Of a DNA stretch of 64,000 nt, positions 23,562 through 31,993 are shown piece by piece. The notes beneath the pieces were generated by a model. That model was not told the origin of the DNA, ran no database searches, and saw only the letters and a list, made by a program, of their open reading frames with translations. The DNA comes from an uncultured Bacteroidales bacterium (GTDB taxonomy: Bacteria > Bacteroidota > Bacteroidia > Bacteroidales > Bacteroidaceae), in the NCBI GenBank assembly GCA_902802815.1, contig CADCNQ010000006.1, positions 1 through 64,000 of the forward strand, read 5' to 3'. Made by a program: the position numbers and the translations under genes. The stretch's first letter is position 1; every line of letters begins with the position of its first letter.

Positions 23562-25504
23562 TATGATATTTTATCCGATATTTCCTGTGATAATACATGC
23601 AGTTCGATACGCTCTGCAATCATGGGCGAGAGTTTCTGTATCTGCGAGAAGTCGCGCCACAGACGTATGCGGAAGCGCCACACTCTGAACCAGAAGAATA
23701 TGCCTAGCGGCAGGAAAAGTCCTGCGGCAAGGCACAGACGGCTGGAGTGGAAGGGGCGCGTGTGGGCGTCGGGCACGAGGATGGGGTATTCGCATAGGGC
23801 GCCGATGATGACGTTGTCGCGCGAATTGTGCAGTTCTTTGATGATCTGTTCGAGCCTCTCGGAGATGCTAATCACCTCGCGGTCCTCGCGATAGTGGAAG
23901 AAGAGGCGCCAGTAGGAGGGGAAGCGGCGCAGATGATGTATCTCCTGATAGTGCTTGCAGTCGTCGGCAAGAGTGTGCAGTTCTGCCATGAGACGCGGGT
24001 AGTCGGGCTCTTCGATGATAACCTCCTTGCGGGCAAGTTTTCTGGTGTATCGCAGACCGAGCACCGTCATGAAGAAATGGCGGTAGCCCTCGATGTTGAA
24101 CACCATGGAGTCCTTGTTGGCGCGGCTGATGAGGAAAGCACCGATGGGAGCCAGTATCATGGACGACAACCAGGCACCGAAGAGCATATTCCACTCGCCC
24201 TGCTTGGCCATCTTCTCGCCGGCCACGTTGATGATATAGTAGAAAATGAATATGAGCACGGAGACGACGACAGGTACGCCGAGTCCGCCCTTGCGTATGA
24301 TGGCACCGAGCGGAGCACCGATGAAGAAGAATATCAGGCAGGCCAGGGACAGCGAGAACTTGCGCTGCCACTCAAGAAGGTGGGTGCGCAGCGACATGTT
24401 CATGTTTTCTGTGAATATGCCTCGGAATTCGAACTCCGACAGCGAGGAGTGCGCCCTGTTGGTGGCGGCACGCAGTGTGCGTTGCTGGTCTTCGGTGGAC
24501 TGGCTGGCGAGTGCGCTGTCTATCGGCACCGCCACGCTGAGCATGTGCTCCAGACGCTGCTGGCGTGTGAGGCTGTCTGCGCCTCCCTTCGGTATGTCCC
24601 TCATGAGATAATAGGAACGGGCATTGTCATAGAAGGCATGGCCCACGGAGTCCAGTTTCTGGGAGATGGAGTCGATGCCCTCCTGTATGGCCGTGAGGTC
24701 TTTAGTCTGGGCGTTGTTGTTGAAGAGGTTGGCATCCATCATCGAGAAATTGTTGTCGAACTGTATGATGTCCACCTCCCTGACGAATGTTTCACGCATA
24801 TAGGGTATGGAGGCACGGAGCATCTTGCCGCTCTGCGCGTCCATATTGCGGAAACGCTCTCCGCTGTAGAGCGTCATCTTCATGTGCATGTGGTCTTCCG
24901 TGGATTGCATGCGGGCAGAGTCGGCAAGGACAATCTGCGTGTTGTCGAGCCCGCCGCCGGTGGTGTATATCATCATGCCGTAGAGCATTCCGGTCTCTTT
25001 GTTCTTGCGCTCGATGAAGATGTTGTAGCCGGGGATATCGCTGTAGAAGATACCTTCCGGAATCTCCACCTCGGGGTTCTTCTGGCGCATGCTCCACAGC
25101 AGGGTGGCCAACTGGCGTGTAGCCTCGGGTCCCACACGGTTCTGGAAGAAAAAACTGCCGAACGAGATGAATATGGCGAAAATGAGCACCGGCAGAATGA
25201 TGCGCACCAGCGGCACGCCGGCAGCTTTCATGGAGAGCAGTTCGAGTTTCTCGCCCATGTTGCCGAACGAGATAAGCGACGCAAGCAGCACGGCGAGGGG
25301 TAGGGACATGGGCACTAGGGTGAGCGAGGCATAGAAGAAAAACTTGCCCAGCACCAGCCACGAAAGGCCTTTTCCTACGAGGTCGTCAACATATCGCCAG
25401 AGGAACTGCAGCATGAAAATGAACAGGCAAACGAAAAAAGTACCGGCGAAGAGGAGCAGATAACTCCTCAGAACATACCAGTCTAAACGTCGTATTATCC
25501 TCAT
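23561..25504 (-). CDS. LptF/LptG family permease (YjgP/YjgQ)
   Basis: About 647 residues. Inner-membrane permease of the lipopolysaccharide export ABC transporter, working with LptB and LptC to extract LPS. Three N-terminal helices ([56 protein letters not shown]) are followed by a periplasmic beta-jellyroll region and three C-terminal helices ([54 protein letters not shown]). A cytoplasmic tail of some 170 residues beyond the last helix is longer than in Proteobacteria and typical of Bacteroidales. Three ATGs are close together (25516, 25510, 25504). I use the last, [11 protein letters not shown], by similarity to homologues. Confidence 0.88.
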   Translation of the reverse strand: MRIIRRLDWYVLRSYLLLFAGTFFVCLFIFMLQFLWRYVDDLVGKGLSWLVLGKFFFYASLTLVPMSLPLAVLLASLISFGNMGEKLELLSMKAAGVPLVRIILPVLIFAIFISFGSFFFQNRVGPEATRQLATLLWSMRQKNPEVEIPEGIFYSDIPGYNIFIERKNKETGMLYGMMIYTTGGGLDNTQIVLADSARMQSTEDHMHMKMTLYSGERFRNMDAQSGKMLRASIPYMRETFVREVDIIQFDNNFSMMDANLFNNNAQTKDLTAIQEGIDSISQKLDSVGHAFYDNARSYYLMRDIPKGGADSLTRQQRLEHMLSVAVPIDSALASQSTEDQQRTLRAATNRAHSSLSEFEFRGIFTENMNMSLRTHLLEWQRKFSLSLACLIFFFIGAPLGAIIRKGGLGVPVVVSVLIFIFYYIINVAGEKMAKQGEWNMLFGAWLSSMILAPIGAFLISRANKDSMVFNIEGYRHFFMTVLGLRYTRKLARKEVIIEEPDYPRLMAELHTLADDCKHYQEIHHLRRFPSYWRLFFHYREDREVISISERLEQIIKELHNSRDNVIIGALCEYPILVPDAHTRPFHSSRLCLAAGLFLPLGIFFWFRVWRFRIRLWRDFSQIQKLSPMIAERIELHVLSQEISDKIS

Positions 25505-25544
25505 TCTCATACGCATGTGTCGCGTGTACGCACAATTGACGGCG

Positions 25545-25552
25545 CAAAATTA
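25545..25552 (-). promoter_or_regulatory. -7 box (TAATTTTG) for the lptF/G-ribBA-aspC unit
   Basis: The minus strand reads TAATTTTG about 40 nt before the permease start. The -33 element is not clear. Confidence 0.5.
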
Positions 25553-25592
25553 CAAAAAAATGGTCATATTGATAAATTTTGTTGCTAAAAAG

Positions 25593-25624
25593 TTTGCTTG
25601 TTTAGATTATTTGTCATACCTTTG
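25593..25624 (+). promoter_or_regulatory. Promoter of tRNA-Met and tcdA (TTTG, 20 nt, TACCTTTG)
   Basis: TTTG at 25593-25596 and TACCTTTG at 25617-25624 are separated by 20 nt, a full match to the Bacteroidetes -33/-7 consensus. Transcription would begin about 10 nt before the tRNA. Confidence 0.8.
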
Positions 25625-25642
25625 CACCGCTTTTGAAAAAAA

Positions 25643-25716
25643 GGCGGGATAGCTCAGCTGGTTAGAGCGTCGGATTCATAATCCGAAGGTCAAGGGTTCA
25701 AGTCCCTTTCCCGCTA
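25643..25716 (+). tRNA. tRNA-Met (CAT anticodon)
   Basis: 74-nt cloverleaf. The acceptor GGCGGGA pairs with TCCCGCT (first pair G-T). D arm GCTCAGCTGGTTAGAGC, anticodon stem TCGGA/TCCGA with loop TTCATAA (anticodon CAT, A37), and T arm AAGGG-TTCAAGT-CCCTT all fold. The G-U closing pair, rather than the C-A mismatch of initiators, and the overall sequence point to elongator methionine. A lysidine-modified tRNA-Ile2 also has CAT and cannot be fully excluded by eye. No CCA is encoded. Confidence 0.93.
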
Positions 25717-25720
25717 CACG

Positions 25721-26416
25721 ATGAGGGAGATAAGATCAAGATTGCTTTTAGGCGATGAGGTTATGACGCGGCTCAAAGAGATACGCGTCATTATTTTTGG
25801 TGTAGGCGGAGTGGGTTCCTGGTGCGCCGAAGCTCTGATTCGCACGGGTTTGCGTCATCTGACAATAGTGGACAGTGACGATGTGGCAGAGTCAAACTGC
25901 AACAGACAGCTGATGGCCACTACCAAGACAATAGGCAGGCCGAAGGTGGAGGTGCTGGCAGAGAGGCTGAGAGAGATAAATCCGGATGCGGACATCATAG
26001 CATTGGCGCAGCGTTACACAGCGGAGACCGCAGGAAGTTTCTGTCTGGAGAACTACGACTATGTGATGGACTGTATTGATTCGCTGAGGGACAAAACGGA
26101 CCTGATATGTAAGGCACTGGAAAATTCCGGCAGCAGGCTGTTCTGCAGTATGGGTGCCGCACTAAGGACAGATCCTACGCGGGTGCGGGTGACGGAGTTC
26201 TGGAAGGTGAAGGGAGATGCACTGGCACGGGCGCTGCGCACACAGTTCAAGAAACAGGAGCGCTTCCCGAAGAGAAAATTCAAATGCGTCTATAGCGAAG
26301 AGCCAGCCGGCAGGAACTGCTTTGAGGCAGACGGAAACGGCAGTCTGATGCAAGTGACCGCCGCTTTCGGTGTGACACTGGCATCGCTGGTCGTCAACGA
26401 TTTGCGGGCACTGTAA
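25721..26416 (+). CDS. tcdA: tRNA threonylcarbamoyladenosine dehydratase (TcdA)
   Basis: 231 residues. An E1-like ThiF-fold enzyme that uses ATP to dehydrate t6A37 to cyclic ct6A in tRNAs reading ANN codons. The nucleotide-binding loop GVGGVGSWCAEALIRTG (about 27-43) and the acidic VDSDDV that follows, SNCNRQ, the CIDSLRDK motif and the C-terminal FEADGNGSLMQVTAAFG region fit the family. It starts only 4 nt after the tRNA-Met gene, with no room for a promoter, so it must be co-transcribed with a tRNA that is a likely substrate. Its 3' end overlaps the convergent GH2 gene by 23 nt. Confidence 0.9.
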   Translation: MREIRSRLLLGDEVMTRLKEIRVIIFGVGGVGSWCAEALIRTGLRHLTIVDSDDVAESNCNRQLMATTKTIGRPKVEVLAERLREINPDADIIALAQRYTAETAGSFCLENYDYVMDCIDSLRDKTDLICKALENSGSRLFCSMGAALRTDPTRVRVTEFWKVKGDALARALRTQFKKQERFPKRKFKCVYSEEPAGRNCFEADGNGSLMQVTAAFGVTLASLVVNDLRAL

Positions 26417-28901
26417 TACGTCCCTTTATTTTTCCGCTGGTAGCGGTGAGCGTGAATTCTCCGCTACCGTCGGTCTCCACGATGACTGTGCACTGACCGG
26501 AGAAGAGATGCATGCGAGGTTCCTGTAACGGATCCAATGAGGTGGGGTCGCCGTTTGCTGCTGCCTTGAAACGTGCGTTGCCGTTCACGGAGAATTCCAC
26601 GAGGGCATTGCCATCGGGACACAGCACACCTTTTCTGTCCACCAACGATACGGTGATGTAGCAGAGATTGTCGCCCGGAGTGTAGTAGGAGGTCTGCAAA
26701 TCCAGTCGGTGGGGCTTTGAAGCCGTGTGCTTTGTCGTCGTGTGTACGACGTTGCCCCCTGCATCAAGAAACTCTACCTTAAGCTCTCCTGCCTGATACG
26801 GCACATCCGGCCAGATAAGTCTGTAGCGCTTGAGAAGCCACAGGGGATCTTTGTCTTTCAGTGCCTCGCTTTCCTCGCGGGAGAGTTTGCGGACTTCTCC
26901 GTGCAGTTTGCCGTTGACGTAGAGCCGTGCTGCGGGACACTGGCTGTAGGCTACCACAGGAATGGTGTCACCCGCATTCCAATTCCAGTGAGGCAGCACA
27001 TGGAATGTGCCGGAATCGCGCCATTGGCTCTGATAGAGATAATAGCGGTCCTTGGGGATGGAGGCCAGGTCGATAATGCCGAATAAGGAGGAATGACTGG
27101 GCCATGAGTCGGTGTCGTAGGGGGAAGGTTCTCCGAGGTAGTCGAAACCGGTCCACACAAACTGTCCCATCGTCCAGTCGAAGTCGTCCTGCAGACGGAA
27201 ATCCTCGTCGGGGACATTACTCCACGAACATGCTTCGGTGTCGTAGCCGGAGGACTGATGACCGTCGTGTTTGGCACCTTTGCGCAGGGCGAAAGGAAGG
27301 TGGTACACACCGCGTGAGGATACTGTGGAGGCTGTCTCCGAACCGAGAATGAACTTTTGGGGGAGCGTCTCGTAGGCTTTCTCATAGAGATGTGTCCGAT
27401 AGTTCAGGCCGGGAACATCCAGTGCATCGGCAAATCCGCTGCGCAAGACGTTTTGCACCTGATCCATGCCGCACGTCACGGGACGGGTGGGGTCCTGCTC
27501 GTGACAGAAGAACTGCATGGCTTTCGCCAGTTCTTTGCCGTCCTCGCTGTGCTGCTGGGGAATCTCGTTACCGATGCTCCACATTACCACAGAGGGATGG
27601 TTGCGGAAATTCATTATCATATTTTTGATGTCGTGCTGAGCCCACACCATCGGGTATTCGGATTTTGGTGTGTCGGTCATCTCGTTGAACCAGCAATGAT
27701 AGCCGTTCTTGCATTTGGCAACAGTCCATTCGTCGAAGGATTCCACCATAACCATCAGACCGATGGAGTCGCACAGCTCAACCTGCTGCGGGTCGGGCAT
27801 ATTGTGGGCGGTGCGGATAGCGTCCGCTCCCATGTCTTTCAACATGAGAAGCTGGTGGCGCAGGGCGTCGCGGTGGACGGCAGTTCCGAGGGGACCAAGG
27901 TCGTGATGAAGGCACACACCGCGGAACTTGCGCTTCTCACCGTTGAGGAAGAATCCTTCTCCCTTTCTCAGTGTCACCTCCCTGATGCCGAAACTCGTGG
28001 TGAACGTGTCGACGACAACTCCGTTTTCTATGATGCGCGAGCAGGCACGGTAGAGATGCGGTGTCTCGGGGGTCCACAATTCGGGCTGCGGGACGCTGAA
28101 ACGCTGGATCATCTCTGCGTTTCCGTCTGTTGCCGGAGATGTGAAGTCGGTGTTGGAAGCAACGATGTTTCCATTCCTGTCGAGGATGTTTGTCTCCACG
28201 ATGATTTTATAAGAGGATGTCCCTGCGATGGCGGTGGTGAGAAGCACATCCCACGAGGACTCGTCTTTCGGGGTGGTGACGATGCTCGTTCCCCACACGG
28301 GCACGTGCACCTTTGCGGCTGATATGAGGTGAACCCTGCGGAAAAGTCCTGCTCCGGGATACCAGCGGCTGCTCTCGCTGGGATTGTTCAGGCGTATGGC
28401 CAGGATGTTGGTCTCGCCGTTGTCTTTGAGGTAGGGGGTGAGGTCAAAAGTATAACTGTTGTATCCGTAAGGCCATATGCCGAGGCGTTGTCCGTTGATG
28501 AAGACAAGGGAATGGGACATGGCACCATCAACAAGCAGTGTGACGGAACCTTTTGACTTGCCTGTCCCCTGAGGGGTGAGGAAGCGGGTGCGATACCAGC
28601 CAGTTCCCATCCAAGGCAGACCGCCAGTGCGACCGGTCTTCAATGTGGCAACGGATTCTCCGTTTTGCTTGACAGCAACGTTTTGTAAGTCGTTGTCTCC
28701 GGAAAACGGCATGGTGATAGCCCAGTCGTGGGGCACCTTTACCGGTTCCCACTGACTGTCGTCCAGATTTTCCTGTTCGCCTCCTTCCACTTCCCCGAGA
28801 TGGAAACGCCATTCGGAAAGCAGTGAATCACGTCGTTCAACGGCAGAAATATTAATCAGAAAAAAACAAAGAAAAGCGGAAATAAATAGAATATTTTTCA
28901 T
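26394..28901 (-). CDS. Secreted GH2 beta-galactosidase-like glycosidase
   Basis: 835 residues from the ATG at 28901 (MKNILFISAFLCFFLINISA, signal peptide); the longer start lies upstream of the expected transcript start. GH2 domains in order: sugar-binding jellyroll (about 25-195; VPHDWAI, WYRTRF), immunoglobulin-like domain (200-310), TIM barrel (315-590) with acid/base Glu446 in WSIGNEIPQ and nucleophile Glu522 in LGSETAS, a DUF4982 module (GTFHVLPHWNWNAGDTIPV) and a C-terminal beta domain. Probably periplasmic, removing beta-galactosyl or beta-glucuronyl residues. It stands alone, convergent with and overlapping tcdA. Substrate is uncertain. Confidence 0.88.
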   Translation of the reverse strand: MKNILFISAFLCFFLINISAVERRDSLLSEWRFHLGEVEGGEQENLDDSQWEPVKVPHDWAITMPFSGDNDLQNVAVKQNGESVATLKTGRTGGLPWMGTGWYRTRFLTPQGTGKSKGSVTLLVDGAMSHSLVFINGQRLGIWPYGYNSYTFDLTPYLKDNGETNILAIRLNNPSESSRWYPGAGLFRRVHLISAAKVHVPVWGTSIVTTPKDESSWDVLLTTAIAGTSSYKIIVETNILDRNGNIVASNTDFTSPATDGNAEMIQRFSVPQPELWTPETPHLYRACSRIIENGVVVDTFTTSFGIREVTLRKGEGFFLNGEKRKFRGVCLHHDLGPLGTAVHRDALRHQLLMLKDMGADAIRTAHNMPDPQQVELCDSIGLMVMVESFDEWTVAKCKNGYHCWFNEMTDTPKSEYPMVWAQHDIKNMIMNFRNHPSVVMWSIGNEIPQQHSEDGKELAKAMQFFCHEQDPTRPVTCGMDQVQNVLRSGFADALDVPGLNYRTHLYEKAYETLPQKFILGSETASTVSSRGVYHLPFALRKGAKHDGHQSSGYDTEACSWSNVPDEDFRLQDDFDWTMGQFVWTGFDYLGEPSPYDTDSWPSHSSLFGIIDLASIPKDRYYLYQSQWRDSGTFHVLPHWNWNAGDTIPVVAYSQCPAARLYVNGKLHGEVRKLSREESEALKDKDPLWLLKRYRLIWPDVPYQAGELKVEFLDAGGNVVHTTTKHTASKPHRLDLQTSYYTPGDNLCYITVSLVDRKGVLCPDGNALVEFSVNGNARFKAAANGDPTSLDPLQEPRMHLFSGQCTVIVETDGSGEFTLTATSGKIKGRITVPANR

Positions 28902-28923
28902 CTCATAACAGTCTGTTCGCATG

Positions 28924-28931
28924 CAAAAATA
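28924..28931 (-). promoter_or_regulatory. -7 box (TATTTTTG) for the GH2 gene
   Basis: The minus strand reads TATTTTTG 22 nt before the chosen GH2 ATG. Confidence 0.5.
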
Positions 28932-28995
28932 TAAAAAAAACTCTTTCTGCCGTCTTTTTTGAAAACAGGATGGAGATTAACTCCTCATTTTTTTA

Positions 28996-29003
28996 TAATT
29001 TTG
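28996..29003 (+). promoter_or_regulatory. -7 box (TAATTTTG) for purH-mre operon
   Basis: TAATTTTG lies 42 nt before the purH ATG. I see no other promoter before rodA, so purH, mreBCD, mrdA and rodA may be one unit. Confidence 0.5.
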
Positions 29004-29045
29004 CGCACGAAAAATGTGAAATAACAAATCTCAAGTATTATAAAT

Positions 29046-29639
29046 ATGGCAGAAAACAGAAAAATCAGGCGCGCTCTCGTGAGTGTTTTCCATAAGGATG
29101 GACTGGATGAAATCTTGAAGACGTTGCATGCTCAGGGAGTGGAACTGCTCTCCACCGGCGGCACGCAGTCCTTTATCGAAAGTCTGGGCATTCCCTGCAC
29201 TAAGGTGGAGGACGTGACATCATATCCCAGTATTCTCGGGGGCAGAGTGAAGACATTGCATCCCAAGGTGTTCGGCGGCATATTGGGACGTCGTGAGAAC
29301 GAGGGAGACCAGCAGCAGATGGCACAGTATGAGATTCCTGCTATCGATCTGGTAATTGTGGATTTGTATCCTTTCGAGGAGACCGTTAAGAGCGGCGCTT
29401 CCGAGGTTGATATTATAGAGAAGATAGACATCGGAGGCATTTCTCTCATCAGAGCCGGTGCAAAGAACTTCAGGGATGTCATAATTGTTCCCTCCAAGGC
29501 GGAATACAACCCCCTGCTCGACTTACTTCATAAGAAGGGCGGCGAGAGCGATATTGACGACAGAAAGTGGTTCGCAAAGCAGGCATTCGGTGTAAGCAGT
29601 CACTATGATACTGCCATCCATTCATATTTTTGCAAGTAA
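29046..29639 (+). CDS. purH: Stand-alone IMP cyclohydrolase domain (PurH N-terminal half)
   Basis: 197 residues. The sequence is the complete MGS-like IMP cyclohydrolase domain of PurH: LVSVFHKDGLDEILKTL, ELLSTGGTQ, GGRVKTLHPKVFGGIL, DLVIVDLYPFEETV, EKIDIGGISLIRAGAKNF, VSSHYDTAI. It closes FAICAR to IMP, the last step of purine synthesis. Ordinary PurH is about 510-530 residues and continues after the SSHYDTAI region with an AICAR formyltransferase domain. Here a stop follows at SYFCK and mreB begins 20 nt later. The formyl-transfer step must be encoded elsewhere. No remnant of the missing domain is visible. Confidence 0.88.
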   Translation: MAENRKIRRALVSVFHKDGLDEILKTLHAQGVELLSTGGTQSFIESLGIPCTKVEDVTSYPSILGGRVKTLHPKVFGGILGRRENEGDQQQMAQYEIPAIDLVIVDLYPFEETVKSGASEVDIIEKIDIGGISLIRAGAKNFRDVIIVPSKAEYNPLLDLLHKKGGESDIDDRKWFAKQAFGVSSHYDTAIHSYFCK

Positions 29640-29659
29640 GGAGTAACAATTAGAAATAC

Positions 29660-30679
29660 ATGGGTTTTTTCAGTTTTACTAAAGAGGTCTCGATGGACCT
29701 CGGTACAGCAAACACCGTTATCATCTGCGATAATCACATCGTGGTGGACCAGCCCAGTGTGGTGGCAATGAACCGCCAAACGGGTGCGATGGTTGCTGTT
29801 GGCGAAAAGGCCAAGATGATGTATGAGAAGACGAGCCCGGATATCCGTACGGTACGTCCTCTCAGAGACGGTGTCATAGCAGACTTTAACGCGTGTGAAC
29901 TGATGATGCGCGGACTGCTTAAGATGGTGGATACAGGCAAGCATCTCTTCACACCTTCATTGAGGATGGTTATAGGTGTTCCCAGCGGTTCTACGGAAGT
30001 GGAGCTGCGTGCCGTGCGCGACAGCGCGGAGCGAGCCGGAGCACGCGAGGTGTATCTTGTGTACGAACCGATGGCTGCCGCAATAGGTATCGGCTTGGAT
30101 GTTCTTGCTCCGGAAGGTAATATGGTAGTGGATATCGGCGGCGGTTCCACGGAAGTTGCTGTGATTTCATTGGGCGGTATCGTTTCTGACAAGAGTCTGC
30201 GAATTGCAGGCGATGAGTTCACGGAAGACATTCAGGAATATATGTCCCGTCAGCACAATGTGCGTGTCAGTGAGCGTATGGCCGAGCGTATCAAGATAAA
30301 TGTGGGCAGTGCGTTGTCAGATTTGGGTGATGAGGCTCCGGAGGATTACGTTGTGTGCGGTCCCAACAAGATTACGGCCCTGCCGATGGAGGTGAGTGTC
30401 ACGTATCAGGAGGTGGCACGCTGTCTGGAGAAGACAATCGCAAAGATAGAAAGCGCTATTCTGGCTGCTCTTGAGGATACACCGCCTGAACTGTATGCTG
30501 ATATCGTGCGCAACGGTATATGGCTCACCGGCGGCGGAGCTCTGCTTCGTGGTCTGAGTACTCGTTTGCAGGATAAACTCAATATCCCGTTCCATGTGGC
30601 CGAGGACCCGCTTCATAGCGTTGTGAAGGGTACGGGTGCGGTTCTCAAGGATATAAACAACTTCCCATTCCTGATGTAG
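29660..30679 (+). CDS. mreB: Rod shape-determining protein MreB
   Basis: 339 residues, usual length. Actin-like ATPase that forms membrane-bound filaments and guides lateral wall synthesis. Starts MGFFSFTKEVSMDLGTANT with the phosphate-1 motif DLGTANT. The second phosphate loop VVDIGGGSTEVAVISLGG (about 156-173) and the adenosine loop GIWLTGGGALLRGL (about 280-293) are clear. First of the mre genes, 20 nt after purH and abutting mreC with no gap. Confidence 0.97.
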   Translation: MGFFSFTKEVSMDLGTANTVIICDNHIVVDQPSVVAMNRQTGAMVAVGEKAKMMYEKTSPDIRTVRPLRDGVIADFNACELMMRGLLKMVDTGKHLFTPSLRMVIGVPSGSTEVELRAVRDSAERAGAREVYLVYEPMAAAIGIGLDVLAPEGNMVVDIGGGSTEVAVISLGGIVSDKSLRIAGDEFTEDIQEYMSRQHNVRVSERMAERIKINVGSALSDLGDEAPEDYVVCGPNKITALPMEVSVTYQEVARCLEKTIAKIESAILAALEDTPPELYADIVRNGIWLTGGGALLRGLSTRLQDKLNIPFHVAEDPLHSVVKGTGAVLKDINNFPFLM

Positions 30680-31480
30680 TTGAGAACGATATTCACTTTC
30701 CTTTGGAAAAAGATACACTGGCTTGTTTTCCTCCTTCTGGAGGGAACAAGTCTGTTTCTTGTTGTAAGACACAATAATTATCAGGGAAGTGTGTTCTTCA
30801 CCCAGTCTAATATCGTGGTGTCTAAGTTGCTCAGCATGGAATCGAGTTTGTTGAGGTACAGTAACATGATAAGTGAAAATCGCAAGCTTACCCAACGCAA
30901 CGTGTTGCTTCAGCAGCAGGTGGCACAATTGCGGGAGGCAGTTGCGACACTCAGTCACGACAGTACGGAGACGGAACGTATTCTTGCCGCAAGCCTGGCA
31001 GGATACGAACTGATTCCAGCTCGGGTGACAGCCTGTAGCGTATGGCTTTTGGATAATACGCTTACGATAGACCGTGGAAGCAAAGACGGTGTGGAAGAAG
31101 GTATGGGAGTGGCATGCGGAACGGGCATTGTCGGTATTGTCACTCAGGTGAGTGCACACAGTGCTCAGGTGATGAGCATTCTTAATACGAGAAGCAATAT
31201 CACATGCCGTATACGCGGCACCGGTTATATCGGTTACCTTCATTGGCAAGGCGGCAATATGCTTGTGTCAACGATGGACGATGTGCCTCACCATGCTCGT
31301 ATCAAGGTGGGACAGGCTGTGGAAACAAGCGGTTATTCACAGGTGTTCCCGGCGGGTATATTTGTGGGAAGAATAAATAAAATCGGGACTTCGCCGGACG
31401 GTTTGAGTTTCCGTCTCTCTGTGCAGTTGTCTACGGATATGGCTCGTCTGGAGAACGTGGTTGTGATAAAAAACAATTAG
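30680..31480 (+). CDS. mreC: Rod shape-determining protein MreC
   Basis: 266 residues. The start is TTG at 30680, directly after the mreB TAG stop. This gives MRTIFTFLWKKIHWLVFLLLEG, which matches the usual MreC beginning, while the next ATG would remove the membrane helix. One N-terminal helix anchors it, a coiled coil follows (about 55-95, QQQVAQLREAVATL), then the two-lobed periplasmic beta domain (GIVTQVSAHSAQVMSI). It links MreB filaments to PBP2 and RodA. Confidence 0.93.
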   Translation: MRTIFTFLWKKIHWLVFLLLEGTSLFLVVRHNNYQGSVFFTQSNIVVSKLLSMESSLLRYSNMISENRKLTQRNVLLQQQVAQLREAVATLSHDSTETERILAASLAGYELIPARVTACSVWLLDNTLTIDRGSKDGVEEGMGVACGTGIVGIVTQVSAHSAQVMSILNTRSNITCRIRGTGYIGYLHWQGGNMLVSTMDDVPHHARIKVGQAVETSGYSQVFPAGIFVGRINKIGTSPDGLSFRLSVQLSTDMARLENVVVIKNN

Positions 31481-31483
31481 GAT

Positions 31484-31993
31484 ATGCAGGGTAAAGACGT
31501 CTTACACCGGTTGATGCAACTTTCTGCATTGCTACTCTTGCAGGTTGTTGTCCTGAATCATATCCATCTGGGCATGTATGCAATACCGCTGGTGATGGTG
31601 TTGTTTGTGGTGTGGGCTCCACTGAATACACCGCCGATAAGGCTGATGATAGCATCATTCTTCTGCGGCTTGATACTGGACATGTTCTCAGGAACAACGG
31701 GTATGAGTGCTGCAGCCCTTACGTGTGCTGCGTTCGTACAGCGCCCGTTGCTCAGTGCTATGGTGCCGAAGGAGGCAATGGAGACGACGGAACCGTCGTA
31801 TGCCACCATGGGAAAAGCCAAATACCCGATATACATATTCGTGCTGTTTTTTGTACATCATATTGTATTTTTTGTACTTGAGGATTTTAGTTTTACGGAT
31901 TTCCCGGGTATGAGCATGTCGTGTCTCACTTCTCTCTTAGTGTCCTATCCCCTCGGACTTTTGCTGGATTATGTTAGAAGAAAGAGACTTTAA
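31484..31993 (+). CDS. mreD: Rod shape-determining protein MreD
   Basis: 169 residues, five or six hydrophobic helices (ALLLLQVVVLNHIHLG; YAIPLVMVLFVVWAPL; LMIASFFCGLILDMFSGTTGMSA; IYIFVLFFVHHIVFFVL). Small inner-membrane partner of MreC and PBP2 in the elongasome. It follows mreC by 3 nt and its last 23 nt overlap the start of the PBP2 gene. Confidence 0.92.
   Translation: MQGKDVLHRLMQLSALLLLQVVVLNHIHLGMYAIPLVMVLFVVWAPLNTPPIRLMIASFFCGLILDMFSGTTGMSAAALTCAAFVQRPLLSAMVPKEAMETTEPSYATMGKAKYPIYIFVLFFVHHIVFFVLEDFSFTDFPGMSMSCLTSLLVSYPLGLLLDYVRRKRL

Noticed and set aside
23828..25303. 491-codon open frame opposite the LptF/G-type gene
   Set aside because: It is an antisense shadow: composition is odd, there is no family motif, and the minus-strand gene has clear membrane helices and homology.
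25643..25716. Initiator tRNA
   Set aside because: The first acceptor pair is G-T rather than the C-A mismatch of bacterial initiators, and the anticodon stem lacks the three G-C pairs.
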